NCBI GenBank assembly: GCA_904393855.1
Contig: CAJFNE010000113.1
Location: 1-6,218 of the forward strand
DNA length: 6,218 nucleotides
From: an uncultured Oscillibacter sp.
GTDB taxonomy: Bacteria > Bacillota > Clostridia > Oscillospirales > Oscillospiraceae
Reading direction: 5' to 3'
Below, one piece after another: positions 4,774 through 6,218 of this stretch. Position numbers and translations under genes: made by a program. The notes beneath the pieces are model-generated. The model saw nothing but the letters and a program-made list of their open reading frames with translations. It did not search any database and had not been told where the DNA came from. Every line of letters starts with the position of its first letter. Position 1 is the stretch's first letter.

Positions 4774-4946
4774 ACGCCACGCAGACACGGGAGACACTTG
4801 AACAGACGTCTGCAGGGACGGCGGGAATTTTGTGAGATTCCTCCGTCCCTACAACAGTTTCTGTTGGAAGTTTCACGGGCTGCCGGACCGGCGGCTCCTC
4901 TCGGTGTACGCGGCCAAGATGACGAGCGGAAGGCGGGGAATGAGAC
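4774..4946 (+). other. rpmH-rnpA intergenic spacer with three successive hairpins
   Basis: No gene is seen. After a 10-bp palindrome, CAGACGTCTG (4803-4812), three hairpins follow: 4814-4850, 4852-4866 (CAACAG / CTGTTG with a TTT loop) and 4879-4895 (GCTGCCG / CGGCGGC with one G-T pair). None is followed by a T-run, so read-through into rnpA is expected. They could set mRNA processing or the relative dosage of L34 and RnpA. Confidence 0.55.
4814..4852 (-). repeat. GTAGGG-type palindromic repeat, copy 2
   Basis: Arms starting AGGGACGG (4814-4821) and ending CCGTCCCT (4843-4850) continue inward with a bulged C at 4822 and two G-T pairs, giving about 16 pairs around a TGTG loop. On the minus strand it begins GTAGGGACGG, sharing the GTAGGG edge and orientation with the element at 123-145. 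Confidence 0.5.
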
Positions 4947-5291
4947 ATGAAGCAGGCGGTCACGCTGAAAAAAAATCATGAATTCCGCCGTCTTTATCAG
5001 AAAGGGAGCTCTGCTGCGGGCGGCAGCATGGTGATCTATTGTCGGAAAAATAGGCTGGGCCACAACCGGCTGGGGCTGACGGCCTCCGTCAAGCTGGGGA
5101 GCGCGGTGGTCCGCAACCGCTGCCGCCGCCGCCTGCGGGAGGTTTACCGGCTGCAGAGCGGCCGGCTCCGCCAGGGCTGGGATATCATTCTGGTGGCCCG
5201 CGGCCGGACCGCCACTGTGCCCTGGGCGGAATTGAACAGCACGTTCCTGCGGCTGTGCCGGAAGCTGGATTTATTGGAGGACAAGCCATGA
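4947..5291 (+). CDS. rnpA: Ribonuclease P protein component
   Basis: RnpA is the basic protein subunit that helps the RNase P RNA bind and cleave the 5' leader of precursor tRNAs. The 114-residue product has the usual length and the family signature: NRLGLTASVKLGSAVVRNR (40-58) with the RNR motif at 56-58, followed by RRRLREVYR (60-68), the conserved arginine-rich helix. The N-terminus VTLKKNHEFRRLYQKG is also typical. The ATG at 4947 follows a weak GGGGA site about 7 nt upstream. The stop overlaps the yidD start (ATGA, 5288-5291), indicating translational coupling. Expression probably depends on the rpmH promoter, since none is evident in the spacer. Confidence 0.96.
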   Translation: MKQAVTLKKNHEFRRLYQKGSSAAGGSMVIYCRKNRLGHNRLGLTASVKLGSAVVRNRCRRRLREVYRLQSGRLRQGWDIILVARGRTATVPWAELNSTFLRLCRKLDLLEDKP

Positions 5292-5497
5292 AGAGGATTC
5301 TGAAAGCGCTGATCCGATTCTATCAGGTGGCAATTTCTCCCTACCGTCCCCGGTGCTGCAACTACATTCCCACCTGCTCTCAGTATGCGCTGGAGGCCAT
5401 TGAGAAGTACGGCGCTTTGAAAGGCGGCTGGATGGCGTTCAAGCGGATTCTCCGCTGCAATCCCTTTCACAAGGGCGGCTATGATCCTGTTCCCTGA
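5288..5497 (+). CDS. yidD: Membrane protein insertion efficiency factor YidD
   Basis: YidD is a small membrane-associated protein that assists YidC-dependent insertion of inner-membrane proteins. The 69-residue product shows the whole family pattern: the amphipathic N-terminus MKRILKALIRFYQVAISPYR, then CCNYIPTCSQYALEAIEKYG (23-42) and the C-terminal RCNPFHKGGYDPVP (56-69). The frame is open upstream to 5255, but the ATG at 5288 is preferred because GGAGG sits 7 nt upstream at 5276-5280 and the start then matches the family. It overlaps rnpA by 4 bp. yidC follows after 65 nt in which I see only its ribosome binding site. Confidence 0.95.
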   Translation: MKRILKALIRFYQVAISPYRPRCCNYIPTCSQYALEAIEKYGALKGGWMAFKRILRCNPFHKGGYDPVP

Positions 5498-5562
5498 CGG
5501 ATGGAGATCGTCTTTCCCGCCAAAGGACTTCCGCGTGAATTCAAATTGGAGGAACTCAAGCT

Positions 5563-6218
5563 ATGTTTTCAACCATCGGATACTATATTTGTATCCCCTT
5601 TGCCTGGTTGGTTCGCTTCTTCTATGAATTGACCAGCTCCTACGGCATGGCCATCATTCTGTTCACCCTGGTCATCAAGCTGATCATGCTGCCCTTCCAG
5701 ATCAAGTCCAAGAAGAGCATGCTGCGGATGAACCGGATGTCCGGCAAGATGCAGGAGATCCAGAAGAAATATGCGAATAATCAGCTGAAGATGCAGGAGG
5801 AGATGCAGAAGTTTTATCAGGAAGAGGGCTTCAATCCCATGAGCGGCTGCCTGTGGAGCTTCCTGCCCCTGCCCATCCTGCTGGCCCTGTACTCCATCAT
5901 CCGGCAGCCCATCACCCACTTCATGATGCTGGGCGAGGATGTGCTGCACAATCTGATCAACACCGCCTACAATGCCGGGATCAACATGTCCAGCATCGTC
6001 CAGCTGGCGGAGGACGGCACCATGCTGCTGAACTCCGACGGGCTGCCCCAGATCACCACTTACGGCCAGATCAACCTGGTGGATGCCTTGCAGCGGAACC
6101 TGCCGGACGCCATCAGCGGGATCGACAGCTGGGTGAACATGAACTATGATTTCCTGGGTCTGAACCTCTCCGCCAATCCGTGGGATCAGGTGACCAGCTT
6201 CTCCTTTACCTGGGCCTG
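5563..6218 (+). CDS. yidC: Membrane protein insertase YidC/OxaA, 3' part beyond the window
   Basis: YidC inserts and folds membrane proteins, alone or with the Sec translocon. Only the first 218 codons are present and the frame is still open at the window edge. A short hydrophobic segment lies at about 5-20, then a transmembrane helix at 28-45 (MAIILFTLVIKLIMLPF) and a charged cytoplasmic hairpin at about 48-90 (MQEIQKKY, MQKFYQEEGFNPMSGC). A second helix lies at about 97-114 (LPLPILLALYSII). The groove position that is usually Arg appears to be Lys39. No lipobox cysteine is seen, unlike SpoIIIJ of Bacillus. Residues of roughly 121-196 form an unusually long outside loop before FLGLNLSANPW, the segment that normally precedes the next helix. 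GGAGGAA at 5548-5554 supports the ATG. Confidence 0.95.
   Translation, partial: MFSTIGYYICIPFAWLVRFFYELTSSYGMAIILFTLVIKLIMLPFQIKSKKSMLRMNRMSGKMQEIQKKYANNQLKMQEEMQKFYQEEGFNPMSGCLWSFLPLPILLALYSIIRQPITHFMMLGEDVLHNLINTAYNAGINMSSIVQLAEDGTMLLNSDGLPQITTYGQINLVDALQRNLPDAISGIDSWVNMNYDFLGLNLSANPWDQVTSFSFTWA

Noticed and set aside
5569..5949. A 126-codon minus-strand frame inside yidC
   Set aside because: It is antisense to a clear YidC reading frame and has repetitive Gln/His/Leu composition.
1..6218. CRISPR array, tRNA, rRNA, insertion sequence, prophage or defence gene
   Set aside because: No regularly spaced direct repeats, no cloverleaf or rRNA sequence and no transposase, integrase or defence motifs were seen on either strand.

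Overview
The window is the replication-origin neighbourhood of a bacterial chromosome. Gene content and order (recF, yaaA, dnaN, dnaA on the minus strand; rpmH, rnpA, yidD, yidC on the plus strand) are those of Gram-positive Firmicutes. The S4-domain gene yaaA, the TTTTCCACA-type DnaA boxes, the GC-rich coding sequence and the protein style suggest Clostridia, most likely an Oscillospiraceae-like gut anaerobe. The family-level placement is inferred from resemblance, not from a search.

Layout: 1-214 is non-coding and crowded with palindromes. recF (215-1318), yaaA (1308-1520) and dnaN (1525-2640) form a tight minus-strand operon with an 11-bp overlap and a 4-nt gap. 2641-2866 is the likely oriC: four exact and two one-mismatch DnaA boxes in divergent orientation, next to a 57-bp block with 16% G+C and a DnaA-trio-like pattern on the dnaN side. 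dnaA (2867-4171, TTG start) follows. 4172-4632 is a divergent control region with an extended -10 promoter for dnaA, one isolated DnaA-box-like site, a strong promoter for rpmH, and an rpmH leader that can fold as a terminator or an antiterminator. rpmH (4633-4773), rnpA (4947-5291), yidD (5288-5497) and yidC (5563 to the window edge) run rightwards.

How the genes work together: DnaA opens the origin. DnaN clamps the polymerase and, through the widely conserved clamp-linked pathway, feeds back on DnaA. RecF acts at gaps and stalled forks. On the other side, L34 and the RNase P protein serve ribosome and tRNA production, and YidD and YidC serve membrane-protein insertion.

The coding content is ordinary for an origin. 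The parts worth a second look are non-coding: the rpmH leader switch, the architecture of the origin, and a set of palindromic intergenic repeats. I see no novel defence or mobile system, no CRISPR, no tRNA and no rRNA.
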